A stretch of DNA of 64,000 bases, from positions 1-64,000 of the forward strand of contig CAYFHO010000001.1 of the NCBI GenBank assembly GCA_964342825.1, read 5' to 3'. The notes beneath the pieces were generated by a model. The model made no database searches. It was not told the DNA's origin and saw only the letters and a program-made list of their open reading frames with translations. Position 1 is the stretch's first letter. Each line of letters begins with the position of its first letter. The position numbers were made by a program, and so were the translations under genes. Origin of the DNA: AAA164-E04 sp964342825 (GTDB lineage Bacteria; Verrucomicrobiota; Verrucomicrobiia; Limisphaerales; AAA164-E04). Shown here piece after piece: positions 35,079-44,383 of the stretch.

Positions 35079-38066
35079 TCAAAGTGCCTTTCCTGTATGG
35101 CTTGCAGCGCAGGACTTGATGACTTCCGGCGTACCGCAGACGACCAGCTCTCCACCCCCTTCGCCCCCTTCAGGACCCAGGTCGATGATCCAGTCTGAAC
35201 TCCTGATCACATCGGTATGATGCTCAACCATCAGGACTGAATGTCCCGAATCCACAAGTTCCTGAAATAAATCCAGGAGAATGCGCACATCATCAAAATG
35301 CAATCCGGTTGTTGGTTCATCGAACACGTACAGGCAATGCTGAGGTCTATTCCTTTGATTGGAAATTTGGGTGAGGTGTTTGACAAGCTTGAGCCGCTGG
35401 CTTTCTCCGCCGCTAAGGGTGTTGACGGGTTGGCCCAACTGAAGATAACCCAAACCCGCTTTTTGGAGCCAGGTAAGTCCGTGAATGGCTTTTCTAGCAT
35501 GATTTGAATCCTGGAAGGTTTGAAGGAAATCCAAAGCTTCATCGATGGTGGCTTCCAGCATATCCGCAATACTCCAGGATTTTACAGAATCAGATTCGAC
35601 GGAGGTGGGGTCCGAAACTTCCGCCATTTCATTTTCACTGAGTTTGATTTCCAGGATTTGCGGTCGAAAGCGTTGGCCATCGCATTCTGGGCAACGAATA
35701 AAGACATCACTCAGAAACTGCATTTCGATTTTTTCAAATCCCACACCCTTGCAGTGCTGACACTGCCCGTTGCGTGAATTGAAACTGAAATGACCTGCTT
35801 TGTATCCCTTGTCCGCGGCCGCTTTGCTTCGTGCAAATAATTCACGGATTGCATCAAAGGCCCCCACATAAACCGCCGGATTCGAGCGCGGGGTGCGACC
35901 AACAGGGGATTGGTCAACGAGGACTGTTTCATCGATGCTTTGGTGCCCTTTGATGCTGGCCTTTCGTTTGGTAGAAGTAGAGGTATCTTGGGGCACTTCA
36001 TCATCTTCATAGGTTTTTTCGGAGGTCAGGTCCTGATTTAACCGGTCTTTCAGCAAGGGGATCAAAACCTCACGGATTAATGTCGTCTTGCCCGAACCGC
36101 TGACTCCGGTAATGCAAACCAATCGATTGAGTGGAATGTTGACGTCGATGTCTTTTAGATTGTGCTTGGATGCCTTTCGTATCTGAATCCATTTCAATTT
36201 GTTTTTTGGATTCATGGGACGTCCACGAAATGCATCGATTTTTTTGGAACCAGCCAGATACTGACCTGTCAATGAAGATCGAGATTTGAGTAATTGCTTG
36301 GGAGTTCCCTGGAACACGACTTCTCCACCCGATGGACCATGACCAGGCCCGATATCGATGATTTGATCTGCTTCGAGCATCATTTGAGCCTCATGCTCCA
36401 CCACGATCACCGTATTGTTTTGGTCCCGCAATTGCTTCAGAGTACTTATCAATTGCTGCGTGTCGCGTGGGTGCAGGCCGACGCTGGGCTCATCCAGAAC
36501 ATAAAGAGTGTTCACCAGCCTGGTGCCCAGGCAGCTTGTAAGATTGACCCGTTCTGTTTCACCGCCGGACAGACTTCTGGTTGGACGATCCAAGGTCAAA
36601 TAGGAAAGTCCAACTTCAACCATAAAACCAAGTCTGGATTCAATTTCGTTCAAGACCAATCCCAGCGGTTCATTGACTCGCGGATTGAATTCTTTTTTCC
36701 AGCCTTCGATGATCGACAGAGATTGAGACAAAGGTAGTTTGTAGAATTCTGGTAAGGTAATCGAAGCTGTGTTCTTACCAGGCAATCGCATTCGGTAGTT
36801 CAATGTCTCGGGTTGAAATCTTGCTCCTTCGCATGAAGGACAAAGTTGATAGGTTCGATACCTGGCCAGCAGGACTCGGACATGCATTTTGTAGGACTTT
36901 GATTCCAGCCATCGAAAATATCCTCGCACGCCATACCAGGCCTTGGGCCATTGGTGGTCTGCGTCTTTTCCGTAGCCTTCATCTCCATCGATAACCCATC
37001 TTTGATGTTTTTTGGATAGATCTTTGAACGCCACATCCATTGGGATCTTTCTTTTTTTGCAAAAAGTCATCATGTCCTTTTGGCATTCTATCCCGTGTCC
37101 TGACTGCCAAGGTTTGACTGCCCCTTGTCTCAATGAAAGTGTCTCGTCCGGAATGGCAGATTGGTAGTCAATCGTGATGACACGGCCAAACCCCTTGCAC
37201 TCCGGGCATGCTCCCGCAGGATTGTTAAAGCTGAACTGGGAAGGAGTCGGTTCCTTGAATTCGATGTCACATCGTGTGCAGTGTCGATGCTTGGAGTGCT
37301 TGCTTGACTCACAGTCCGGTTGATAGGTCTTGTTGAATATTTGAATCGTTAAATGGCCTTTGCCAAAATGGTAAGCCTGCTCACATGCCTCCACAAATCG
37401 TGAGCGCATTTTGGTGCTCAATGGAATCCTGTCCTGAATGATCGTGAGGTGGGTGGACTTGGCATCTTTGAGTTTCGTCAATGACTCCTCCAGGCGCATT
37501 GGATTTCCATCAAACAGAACGCGACCGAATCCCTGTTGTTCTACCAGACTGATGGACTCTTCCAAACTCAGTTTTGAACTCAATGGCACTTCGAAGGTGA
37601 TCATCACCGTCTTGCCTTCAGCCTTCTCGATCCATTGATTCCAAACCGATTCAGCATCTTCTTCCTGCACCTGATCCCCGCACTGAGGGCAGAACAAATC
37701 CGCTTTTGTCGACCACAATGCCTTCATGTGATCACAGATCTCGGTCATGGTCCCGATGGTGGATCGCGTGGTTTTGACCGTGTTACGCTGTTCAATGGCA
37801 ATCGCCGGAGGAATTCCCTCGATGCGGTCTACTTTGGGTTTGTCCATCCGGTCAAAAAATTGCCGAGCATAAGGCGTGAAGGTCTCGATGTAACGTCTTT
37901 GGCCTTCGGCATAGAGAGTGTCAAAAGCCAGGGAACTTTTGCCCGAACCGCTCAATCCAGTGATGACGATCAGTTTCCCAAGAGGAATGTCTAAATCGAA
38001 ATGTTTGAGATTGTTGTGTCGAACCCCTCGTAGTTGGATGCAAGTTTCCCTTTTTCTTTTGGGCAT
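35079..38066 (-). CDS. uvrA: UvrA-family excinuclease ATPase (probable paralogue class)
   Basis: A 995-residue tandem-ABC protein. It has two Walker A sites (GLSGSGKSSLAFDTL and GVSGSGKTTLIREVL), two ABC signatures (LSGGETERVNLT and LSGGESQRLKLV), the Walker B sites LYVLDEPSVGLHPRD and LYVFDEPTTGLHFDD, and cysteine zinc modules (CPQCGDQVQ, CPECKGFGRV, CQHCKGVGFEKIEMQFLSDVFIRCPEC). The N-terminal DRIEGIPPAIAIEQRNT followed by TTRSTIGTMTEICDHMK differs from housekeeping UvrA and matches the branch often annotated as excinuclease subunit A paralogue. It may therefore bind DNA damage, or another substrate, outside classical nucleotide-excision repair. No uvrB or uvrC lies next to it. Confidence 0.85.
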   Translation of the reverse strand: MPKRKRETCIQLRGVRHNNLKHFDLDIPLGKLIVITGLSGSGKSSLAFDTLYAEGQRRYIETFTPYARQFFDRMDKPKVDRIEGIPPAIAIEQRNTVKTTRSTIGTMTEICDHMKALWSTKADLFCPQCGDQVQEEDAESVWNQWIEKAEGKTVMITFEVPLSSKLSLEESISLVEQQGFGRVLFDGNPMRLEESLTKLKDAKSTHLTIIQDRIPLSTKMRSRFVEACEQAYHFGKGHLTIQIFNKTYQPDCESSKHSKHRHCTRCDIEFKEPTPSQFSFNNPAGACPECKGFGRVITIDYQSAIPDETLSLRQGAVKPWQSGHGIECQKDMMTFCKKRKIPMDVAFKDLSKKHQRWVIDGDEGYGKDADHQWPKAWYGVRGYFRWLESKSYKMHVRVLLARYRTYQLCPSCEGARFQPETLNYRMRLPGKNTASITLPEFYKLPLSQSLSIIEGWKKEFNPRVNEPLGLVLNEIESRLGFMVEVGLSYLTLDRPTRSLSGGETERVNLTSCLGTRLVNTLYVLDEPSVGLHPRDTQQLISTLKQLRDQNNTVIVVEHEAQMMLEADQIIDIGPGHGPSGGEVVFQGTPKQLLKSRSSLTGQYLAGSKKIDAFRGRPMNPKNKLKWIQIRKASKHNLKDIDVNIPLNRLVCITGVSGSGKTTLIREVLIPLLKDRLNQDLTSEKTYEDDEVPQDTSTSTKRKASIKGHQSIDETVLVDQSPVGRTPRSNPAVYVGAFDAIRELFARSKAAADKGYKAGHFSFNSRNGQCQHCKGVGFEKIEMQFLSDVFIRCPECDGQRFRPQILEIKLSENEMAEVSDPTSVESDSVKSWSIADMLEATIDEALDFLQTFQDSNHARKAIHGLTWLQKAGLGYLQLGQPVNTLSGGESQRLKLVKHLTQISNQRNRPQHCLYVFDEPTTGLHFDDVRILLDLFQELVDSGHSVLMVEHHTDVIRSSDWIIDLGPEGGEGGGELVVCGTPEVIKSCAASHTGKAL

Positions 38067-38220
38067 GTGCCCGCCAATCTAACCGAGAGAAATCAGGTGT
38101 CAATCAGGACGCTTTCTTCATGCGTTTCTCCGATTTGGTTGTTCTTCTCGCTTATTTAGAGTGAATGACTCGCCTTATCAAGGCTTGTCACGCTCCCTAT
38201 CTGCTGCTTATTCTGTGCCC

Positions 38221-39123
38221 ATGAATTCCCATTATTTGAGTCGTAGATCTTTCTTGCGTCACAGCTCTCTTTTGACTGCTTCTCTTTCGGCCGGGCTTGG
38301 AACTTCAAGTGTCCTACAGGCTCAGTCTGCTGTCAAAAAATCCAGCATGAAATTTGGATTGGTGACCTACCTTTGGGGTAAGGACATGAAACTTTCTGAA
38401 TTGATCCATGCCTGTGAAGCCTCGGGTTTGACTGGCGTTGAAACACGAACCGAGCACGCACATGGTGTGGAGCCATCTTTGTCTGCTGCCGAACGAAGAG
38501 AAGTGCGCGACCGATTCAAAGACAGTTCAGTGACCCTTGTGGGATACGGATCCAATGCGCAATTCCACGATGCCGATCCTGATAAGTTGAAAGCAAACAT
38601 TGAATTGACCAAGAAATACATCCGCTTAATGCATGATTGCGGTGGAAGCGGGGTCAAAGTGAAGCCCAATGGTTTTGCCAAAGGTGTGTCCAACGAAAAG
38701 ACCATTCTCCAAATCGGGCGCGCTCTCAATGAAGTGGCAGCCTATGGGGATGATTGGGGACAGGAAATCCGTGTTGAAGCCCATGGCAAAGGCACCAGCG
38801 ATTTGCCGGTTATGAAGGCCATATTCGATGTTGCAGATCATCCCAACGTGGGAGTTTGCTGGAATTCCAACAGCGTCGATACCCAAGGTGCCGGTTTAAA
38901 GGCTAATTTTCAGATGGTTCGAAACAGATTTGGAGCGACGGTTCATGTTCGTGAGCTGAACCTGGGTGATTATCCTTATCAGCAATTGATGAATCTGATG
39001 GTGCAGACGAATTACGAGGGATGGATTTTACTCGAGGCGCGCACCAATCCTGCGGATAAAATTGCCGCACTTAAAGAGCAACGCCAGGTGTTTGAAGACA
39101 TGATTGCCAAAGCACAGGCTTAA
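38221..39123 (+). CDS. Tat-exported sugar phosphate isomerase/epimerase-like protein
   Basis: About 300 residues from ATG 38221. A GTG at 38161 would add 20 residues before the twin-arginine signal, which is less likely. The signal SRRSFLRHSSLLTASLSAGLG has the Tat pattern R-R-x-F-L, followed by a TIM-barrel like those of the xylose-isomerase-like family (AP endonuclease 2 fold). Typical pieces are LIHACEASGLTGVETRTE, VKVKPNGF, VGVCWNSNS and GWILLEARTN. Verrucomicrobial and planctomycetal genomes carry many such exported barrels in glycan-degradation loci. It ends 5 bp before the first sigma-factor gene, in the same direction, so the two may be cotranscribed. Confidence 0.85.
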   Translation: MNSHYLSRRSFLRHSSLLTASLSAGLGTSSVLQAQSAVKKSSMKFGLVTYLWGKDMKLSELIHACEASGLTGVETRTEHAHGVEPSLSAAERREVRDRFKDSSVTLVGYGSNAQFHDADPDKLKANIELTKKYIRLMHDCGGSGVKVKPNGFAKGVSNEKTILQIGRALNEVAAYGDDWGQEIRVEAHGKGTSDLPVMKAIFDVADHPNVGVCWNSNSVDTQGAGLKANFQMVRNRFGATVHVRELNLGDYPYQQLMNLMVQTNYEGWILLEARTNPADKIAALKEQRQVFEDMIAKAQA

Positions 39124-39128
39124 TTCGT

Positions 39129-39701
39129 TTGAGTACGACCCAGTCCATCGACATCACACGCATCCTTCACGATATTGAAGGGGGAGATGAAAATGCAGCC
39201 GAGCAATTACTTCCCCTGGTCTATCGTGAACTAAGACAGTTGGCAGCTCGCCAAATGTCGAAAGAATCCTCCAACCACACACTCCAACCCACCGCACTCG
39301 TCCATGAAGCTTATTTGCGATTATTGGGCAATGGAGATCAGCAGTGGGAAAACCGACGGCATTTTTTTTCCGCGGCCGCAGAAGCCATGCGACGTATCCT
39401 GGTGGAAAATGCTCGTCGCAAGCAACGTCAGCGTCACGGAGGCGACTGGAAGCGCGTGGATCTTGCGGGCCTGGACGTGGCCGTCACCGCCAAAGACGAT
39501 CAACTTCTGCTGGTCAACGAAGCCCTGGCCAAACTCGAGAAAGAAGATCCCGAAAGTGCAGAACTCATCAAACTCAGATTCTTCGTAGGCCTTCCCAACA
39601 TTCAGGCCGCCAAAATCCTCAATATGTCCGAACGCAGTGCCAAGCGCAATTGGGCCTATGCCCGTGCCTGGCTTTTTGAAGAGATCAACCGGAATAAGTG
39701 A
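39129..39701 (+). CDS. ECF-type RNA polymerase sigma factor
   Basis: A 190-residue sigma factor starting with TTG five bases after the isomerase stop. Region 2 is seen in AAEQLLPLVYRELRQLAARQM and ALVHEAYLRLL, with the promoter-melting part NRRHFFSAAAEAMRRILVENARRKQRQ; region 4 is SAELIKLRFFVGLPNIQAAKILNMSERSAKRNWAYARAWL. This is the large family (TIGR02999-type) found in Planctomycetes, Acidobacteria and Verrucomicrobia next to Ser/Thr kinases with long sensor regions. It lacks a separate anti-sigma gene; in related systems the kinase is thought to control activity. 168 bp separate it from the kinase gene. Confidence 0.92.
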   Translation: MSTTQSIDITRILHDIEGGDENAAEQLLPLVYRELRQLAARQMSKESSNHTLQPTALVHEAYLRLLGNGDQQWENRRHFFSAAAEAMRRILVENARRKQRQRHGGDWKRVDLAGLDVAVTAKDDQLLLVNEALAKLEKEDPESAELIKLRFFVGLPNIQAAKILNMSERSAKRNWAYARAWLFEEINRNK

Positions 39702-39734
39702 ACCCAAGGGTTTCCTGATTCAGTGCAGGGGGTG

Positions 39735-39761
39735 GTATCTTTATTGTAATGAATAAGATAC
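39735..39761. repeat. Imperfect inverted repeat between sigma factor and kinase genes
   Basis: GTATCTTTATT (39735-39745) and AATAAGATAC (39752-39761) pair over ten positions with one bulged T, around a 6-base loop. The right arm overlaps a perfect 10-base palindrome, GATACGTATC (39757-39766). No T-tract follows on the plus strand, so an intrinsic terminator is unlikely. An operator or an RNA processing hairpin is possible. Confidence 0.4.
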
Positions 39762-39869
39762 GTATCATTTCCGATTCGTTTCGAAGGTCTGGGTAAAAAT
39801 TTTTCAGGTATTTTGGCCCAAAGTGAGATCTTTCGTCGCATTTAATATGGTGAAGGCGCAGTATTTTTT

Positions 39870-42800
39870 GTGATGAGTGATCTAAAGGAAAAAGAAATCT
39901 TTATCAAAGCTGAGGGGATCGAAGATCCTGCTGAGCGAGGACGATTTCTGGATCATGCCTGCCAAGGCGATCAGGTATTGCGCAATCGCATTGAAAGTCT
40001 TTTGTCGGCCCATGCTGCAGACAAGGGTTTTCTACCACTGGATCCTGAAGAGCAAACCAGATTGACCTCTGAACCTGCTCCCCGAGAGGGGGAGGGATCG
40101 ATCATTGATCGTTACAAGCTACTGCAGAACATCGGTGAAGGTGGCTGTGGTGTGGTTTACATGGCGGAACAGCAGGAGCCGGTTGTGCGTCGCGTGGCTT
40201 TGAAAATCATCAAGCTGGGTATGGATACCAAGCAGGTGATCGCCCGTTTTGAGGCAGAACGTCAGGCACTGGCCATGATGGATCATCCCAACATCGCCAA
40301 GGTGCTCGATGCCGGCGCGACCGAGGCGGGACGTCCTTATTTTGTCATGGAATTGGTCAGGGGAATTCCCATCACGGAATTTTGTGATCAGCAGAATCTG
40401 GACACCAAGGATCGGTTGAAGCTGTTCATGGATGTCTGCAGTGCGATCCAGCATGCCCATCAGAAGGGGGTTATTCACCGGGATATCAAACCTTCCAATA
40501 TCCTGGTGACGATGCATGATCATAAAGCGGTTCCAAAGATCATTGATTTTGGAATTGCCAAGGCAACTCAGCAGCGTTTGACCGACAAAACTCTGTTTAC
40601 CCAATTTCATCAATTCATTGGTACCCCGGCTTACATGAGTCCCGAACAGGCTCAGATGAGTGGTTTGGATATTGATACCCGTACCGATATTTATTCGCTC
40701 GGTGTTTTGCTTTATGAGCTTTTGACCGGCCGCACGCCGCTGAATGCGCAGGAACTCACCAAGGCGGATTACGATGAGATGCGTCGTCGAATACGTGAAG
40801 AGGAACCCGTTTATCCTTCCACTCAAATCAGCACGATGGATCATGTCGAGCTGACGACGACCGCCAAGAGAAGAAACACCGAGCCTGCGAGATTAAATCG
40901 CATGATGCGGGGAGAGTTGGATTGGATCGTGATGAAGGCTCTCGAGAAAGATCGCAACCGTCGTTACGAGACGGCAGCCGAACTCTCTCTTGATGTCCAA
41001 CGCTACTTGAATTTTGAGCCCGTCAAAGCTGCAGCTCCCAGTTCACTGTATCGCTTCCGTAAATTTGCCCGACGCAACAAGGCTGCTCTGATTACTGCTG
41101 CCATCATCCTGATTTTGCTATCGGTAGGATCTGTCGTCAGCACCACTCTGGCGATCAAGGCAACTCTAGCTCAGCGAAGTGCTGATGAACTTGCCCAGAA
41201 ATCTCAAGCAGCTCAGGAATTGGCTGAGTTAAGAGAAAAGGACGCCAATGAACAACGCAATTTGGCACTCAGCAGTTCGCGAGCCTTGCGTCAGAACCTT
41301 TACGCCTCTGACATGTATCAAGGGCAGCACTTCTTGAGGGAAGGTAACATTTCCAAGAGCCGGGAGTTGCTCATGAAATATTTGCCTTCGGATTCAGATC
41401 AAGAAGAACTTCGTGGCTTTGAGTGGCAATACCTGTGGGATCGATCCAAAGGTGATGAACTGTTTGTCTTTGAAGATCTCGACAAAGCCGTGGGGGCGGT
41501 GGTTTTCTCCAATGATGGTTCTTTGCTCGCCGCCATCAGCTCCGAGGGTAAGGTTTGTGTTTGGAATGTTAAAACACGGATGCGCGTTGCTCTGCTCGAA
41601 ACCAACATTCAGTCAAGGTGGGTGTTCAGTTTGCGTCTTCAATTTTCAAGCGATGATCAATATCTCTATGTCGGTGGGCGCAGATCATCGAGTCTCAGCG
41701 TGTGGAACACCAGCACTTGGTCTCAGGCGGCATGCTTCAAGGAGGCTGAATTTCCTTTGATCGAACAGGACAAACCGGGACGATTTGCTGCTTTTTCAGA
41801 TGCTGGATTTAAAATTTTCGATGTGACACAAGAGAGGGAAGACGGAGTCACTTATTCTTCATTTCCTCTGACAGACAAGGATATCAGGGGATACGCTTTT
41901 TCTGCGGATCGAAATCTCATTGCCATCGAAGAACGTAACCAGGAACAAATTTCCATCCATGACGTTCGGTCGGGAAGGAAGGTCATGGATTGGCCACACT
42001 CCTCTTCGCGTGATACCGGGTTGATGTCCGTTGCGAACGGCATGCAATACGTGGCCTGGATGCCTGAATGGTGGAACCGGAGTGTGACCGAATTGAGACT
42101 CAGGTTGTTTCAACCTTTCGAGGAACGTGAGATAGAACTGGAGGACTCTCAACCAGGCAAGTTGATTGCCGCCGAATTTTCTCCTGATGCACAGTGGCTG
42201 GTTGCTGGTGGTTGGGATTACCTGTTGCATGTCTGGGAACCCTCTACTGGAACAAAAAGGGGTTCTTTCAAGGGACATCATGACGAGATCTTTTGCCTGG
42301 CATTTGCCCCCAATTCGCAAACCCTTGCTTCAGGAGCCAAGGATGGTCGCGTTTACCTGTGGGATTTGCGATCCATGCAGCCCAAGCCTGATTTGGAATC
42401 CATTGTATTCACTCAGTCTGAGCGAGAAGTGGAGGCCATCGAATCCAGCAAGGACCTTGCGGCAATTTTTCCATCTGACTTGTGGGCTGAATTTGAACGA
42501 GGAGACATCGATTATTTTTTTCCATCCGAGTTCAGGCATCGTGGATGGAGCGTTTCCCCTGATGGTATCCATCTTGCGCGAAGGGGGGCAGATCAATCGT
42601 TGGAGATCTACAACCTGACAGACAATCGATTTGAAGCTTCCTTGGATTTGGCTGAGCGTAGCAGCAGTAGATTTATTCGCCACACATCGCATTCCTTTAT
42701 CTCTAACGATCGACTGCTCTATCGTTCCGAAAATGGGTATGCCATTTGGAACGTCCGCTACGACCGAAATGAACCCAACGCGATTCCCCTGGAATACACC

Positions 42801-43322
42801 TCCTTTAAAGGAGCCAGTCCGGATGGTCGGTTGCTTGCTCTTGAACGCGAAGGTGAAGACTCCGAAATTGCGGTTTGGGATTTTGACGGCCAACGACAAG
42901 TATCTACCCTTCGTGGCATGGATCAAGGCTATCAATCCGTCGTTTTTTCTCCCGATGGATCCCTTGCCATTGCCACCGGATGGGATAAGCGAGGCCTGGT
43001 ATGGAATACATCCACTGGCGAGGTTGAGCATGTTTTGACAGGACACAAGCAGGGAATTCATGCCGCAGCCTTTGCTCAGGATCAAAAATCCGTTGGCACC
43101 AGCAGTCCTGACGGAACCATTCGAATCTGGCATCTTGAAACAGGCCGCGAAATGTTGACTTTCACTCCCGATGGAGCGAGTGCGGACCGACTGCTTTTTT
43201 CCAAAGACAATCAAAAACTTCTCATGATTGGTATCGATAAAACATGGCTCCTCAGGGTCCCTGGTATCGATGAAATTGATCAAGAATTAACCACGACATT
43301 CACAGAAACTTTACCAAGATGA
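39870..43322 (+). CDS. Transmembrane Ser/Thr protein kinase with WD40 sensor region
   Basis: An 1,150-residue kinase (start GTG 39870 or ATG 39873). The N-terminal 75 residues form the helical prefix of this kinase group (PAERGRFLDHACQGDQVLRNRIESLLSAH). The kinase domain (about 77-385) has the glycine loop IGEGGCGVVY, the VAIK-type lysine in VALKIIK, the catalytic HRDIKPSN, IIDFGIAK and GTPAYMSPEQ. One transmembrane segment (about 403-427) precedes a coiled coil and at least seven WD40-like units (for example SPDAQWLVAGGWDYLLHVW and SPDGTIRIWHLETG) that probably form a propeller outside the cytoplasm. Its stop overlaps the start of the second sigma gene (ATGA). Confidence 0.92.
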   Translation: MMSDLKEKEIFIKAEGIEDPAERGRFLDHACQGDQVLRNRIESLLSAHAADKGFLPLDPEEQTRLTSEPAPREGEGSIIDRYKLLQNIGEGGCGVVYMAEQQEPVVRRVALKIIKLGMDTKQVIARFEAERQALAMMDHPNIAKVLDAGATEAGRPYFVMELVRGIPITEFCDQQNLDTKDRLKLFMDVCSAIQHAHQKGVIHRDIKPSNILVTMHDHKAVPKIIDFGIAKATQQRLTDKTLFTQFHQFIGTPAYMSPEQAQMSGLDIDTRTDIYSLGVLLYELLTGRTPLNAQELTKADYDEMRRRIREEEPVYPSTQISTMDHVELTTTAKRRNTEPARLNRMMRGELDWIVMKALEKDRNRRYETAAELSLDVQRYLNFEPVKAAAPSSLYRFRKFARRNKAALITAAIILILLSVGSVVSTTLAIKATLAQRSADELAQKSQAAQELAELREKDANEQRNLALSSSRALRQNLYASDMYQGQHFLREGNISKSRELLMKYLPSDSDQEELRGFEWQYLWDRSKGDELFVFEDLDKAVGAVVFSNDGSLLAAISSEGKVCVWNVKTRMRVALLETNIQSRWVFSLRLQFSSDDQYLYVGGRRSSSLSVWNTSTWSQAACFKEAEFPLIEQDKPGRFAAFSDAGFKIFDVTQEREDGVTYSSFPLTDKDIRGYAFSADRNLIAIEERNQEQISIHDVRSGRKVMDWPHSSSRDTGLMSVANGMQYVAWMPEWWNRSVTELRLRLFQPFEEREIELEDSQPGKLIAAEFSPDAQWLVAGGWDYLLHVWEPSTGTKRGSFKGHHDEIFCLAFAPNSQTLASGAKDGRVYLWDLRSMQPKPDLESIVFTQSEREVEAIESSKDLAAIFPSDLWAEFERGDIDYFFPSEFRHRGWSVSPDGIHLARRGADQSLEIYNLTDNRFEASLDLAERSSSRFIRHTSHSFISNDRLLYRSENGYAIWNVRYDRNEPNAIPLEYTSFKGASPDGRLLALEREGEDSEIAVWDFDGQRQVSTLRGMDQGYQSVVFSPDGSLAIATGWDKRGLVWNTSTGEVEHVLTGHKQGIHAAAFAQDQKSVGTSSPDGTIRIWHLETGREMLTFTPDGASADRLLFSKDNQKLLMIGIDKTWLLRVPGIDEIDQELTTTFTETLPR

Positions 43323-44011
43323 TCGCAACAGAATCCACTGTCATTAAAACAAGCCCTTCAAAGAATCCGCCCGAAGTTGCTGAATGGATCCGGCTAACTA
43401 TCGAAGGAGATGATGAAGCTGCCAAGTGTCTCATGGAATTTCTATACCCGCAGGTCATGTCCATTGTTCGAGCCAGACTTCCACGAAGAGGATGTGCTGA
43501 AGATTTGGCACAGGATATATTCATAAGGGTCTTTAGAAAGTTGGAGCAATATTCGGGGAAAGTTCCGCTGAAACATTGGGTCAGCCGAATTGCCGTCAAC
43601 ATGTGCACCAACGCTTATCACAAAGCGAAAGCCAATCAGGAATTACGCCTGGCAGATCTTGGGGAAGAGGAAGCGCTGGTGATTGAATCATTGGCAACCA
43701 GTGAAGACGAACTGGAACCCTCGCAAAGATGGGCTGCTCGCGAATTAGTGGACAAATTACTCGAAACCCTCAATGTCAAAGACCGTCTTTTGGTGGATCT
43801 TGTTTGCCTGAAGGGCTACACTTATAATCAGGCTCGCGAGCAAACGGGGTGGAATATTTCCGCAATGAAAGTGAGAATGTTTCGAATTCGCCAGCGACTC
43901 GAGAAAACATTGAACCGTCTGTCCAGTGAGCAGGCAGGACCTGTGATAGATTTCCCTGTTCGCCCAAGGGAAGACTCAGATGCCATTACCTTGGCTGCTT
44001 GTGGCGCATAA
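43319..44011 (+). CDS. Second ECF-type sigma factor, translationally coupled to the kinase
   Basis: A 230-residue ECF sigma factor from a different branch than the one at 39129. Region 2: ECF-like FLYPQVMSIVRARLPRRGCAEDLAQDIFIRVFRKLEQYSGKVPLKHWVSRIAVNMCTNAY. Region 4: LLVDLVCLKGYTYNQAREQTGWNISAMKVRMFRIRQRLEKTL. An acidic linker (about 118-140) separates the two and the last 25 residues form a tail (QAGPVIDFPVRPRED...LAACGA) that is not usual for minimal ECF proteins. The ATGA overlap with the kinase makes joint translation almost certain. No classical anti-sigma gene follows; a terminator does. Confidence 0.9.
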   Translation: MIATESTVIKTSPSKNPPEVAEWIRLTIEGDDEAAKCLMEFLYPQVMSIVRARLPRRGCAEDLAQDIFIRVFRKLEQYSGKVPLKHWVSRIAVNMCTNAYHKAKANQELRLADLGEEEALVIESLATSEDELEPSQRWAARELVDKLLETLNVKDRLLVDLVCLKGYTYNQAREQTGWNISAMKVRMFRIRQRLEKTLNRLSSEQAGPVIDFPVRPREDSDAITLAACGA

Positions 44012-44244
44012 ACGATTTTCTATCGCCAGACCGGTTTGATATTGAAAAACTCTTGAAGCAAATCAGCCTTCTTGCGGGAATCTCAGATTGAGGTTTTCCT
44101 CATCAATTGGTTCGGAACATTCGTTCGTATTCTAAGATTTTGCATTGTTCTACCTTTGTTTTTCAAAACACCTTCATTTGAGTGATTTCGTCACCGGTTT
44201 CAGTATTCATATCCAACTTCCGTTGACTCATCACATGCTTTCAG

Positions 44245-44282
44245 TGAGGCTTGGAAATTTGATTTCCCGGACCTCATTTTTT
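44245..44282 (+). terminator. Intrinsic terminator after the sigma-kinase-sigma cassette
   Basis: Outer arms TGAGG (44245-44249) and CCTCA (44272-44276), inner arms GGAAAT (44253-44258) and ATTTCC (44262-44267), loop TTG, small internal loop between the two stems, then a run of six T (44277-44282). This is a good rho-independent terminator shape of 11 base pairs in two stems. It lies about 234 bp after the second sigma gene and 101 bp before the giant gene, so it separates the two units unless read through. Confidence 0.68.
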
Positions 44283-44372
44283 CTAATAAAGGGCTTCTCC
44301 TTAGTCTGAAATTGCAATCGATTCTTTGTTCATCTTGAGTTTTTTTTAGAATCCTGATAATCGTCGATTAAT

Positions 44373-44377
44373 AGGAG
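44373..44377 (+). promoter_or_regulatory. Ribosome-binding site of the giant gene
   Basis: AGGAG, six bases before ATG 44384. It is one of the clearest Shine-Dalgarno sequences in the window and fixes the start; a second ATG follows directly at 44387. Confidence 0.7.
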
Positions 44378-44383
44378 CCTGAA

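Larger units (their letters stand above)
44012..44383 (+). other. 372-bp intergenic leader before the giant gene
   Basis: No convincing gene. Reading on the plus strand: a hairpin with arms TGAGG/CCTCA around TTTT at 44089-44102, a terminator at 44245-44282 with the same outer arms, then about 100 bp up to the start codon. A possible promoter is TTGAGT (44335-44340) and GATAAT (44356-44361) with a short 15-bp spacer, which I rate as weak. A strong ribosome-binding site sits before the start. Confidence 0.5.

Noticed and set aside
40119..40844. 241-codon minus-strand frame opposite the kinase domain
   Set aside because: Lies exactly across the conserved kinase motifs of the other strand; no own features.
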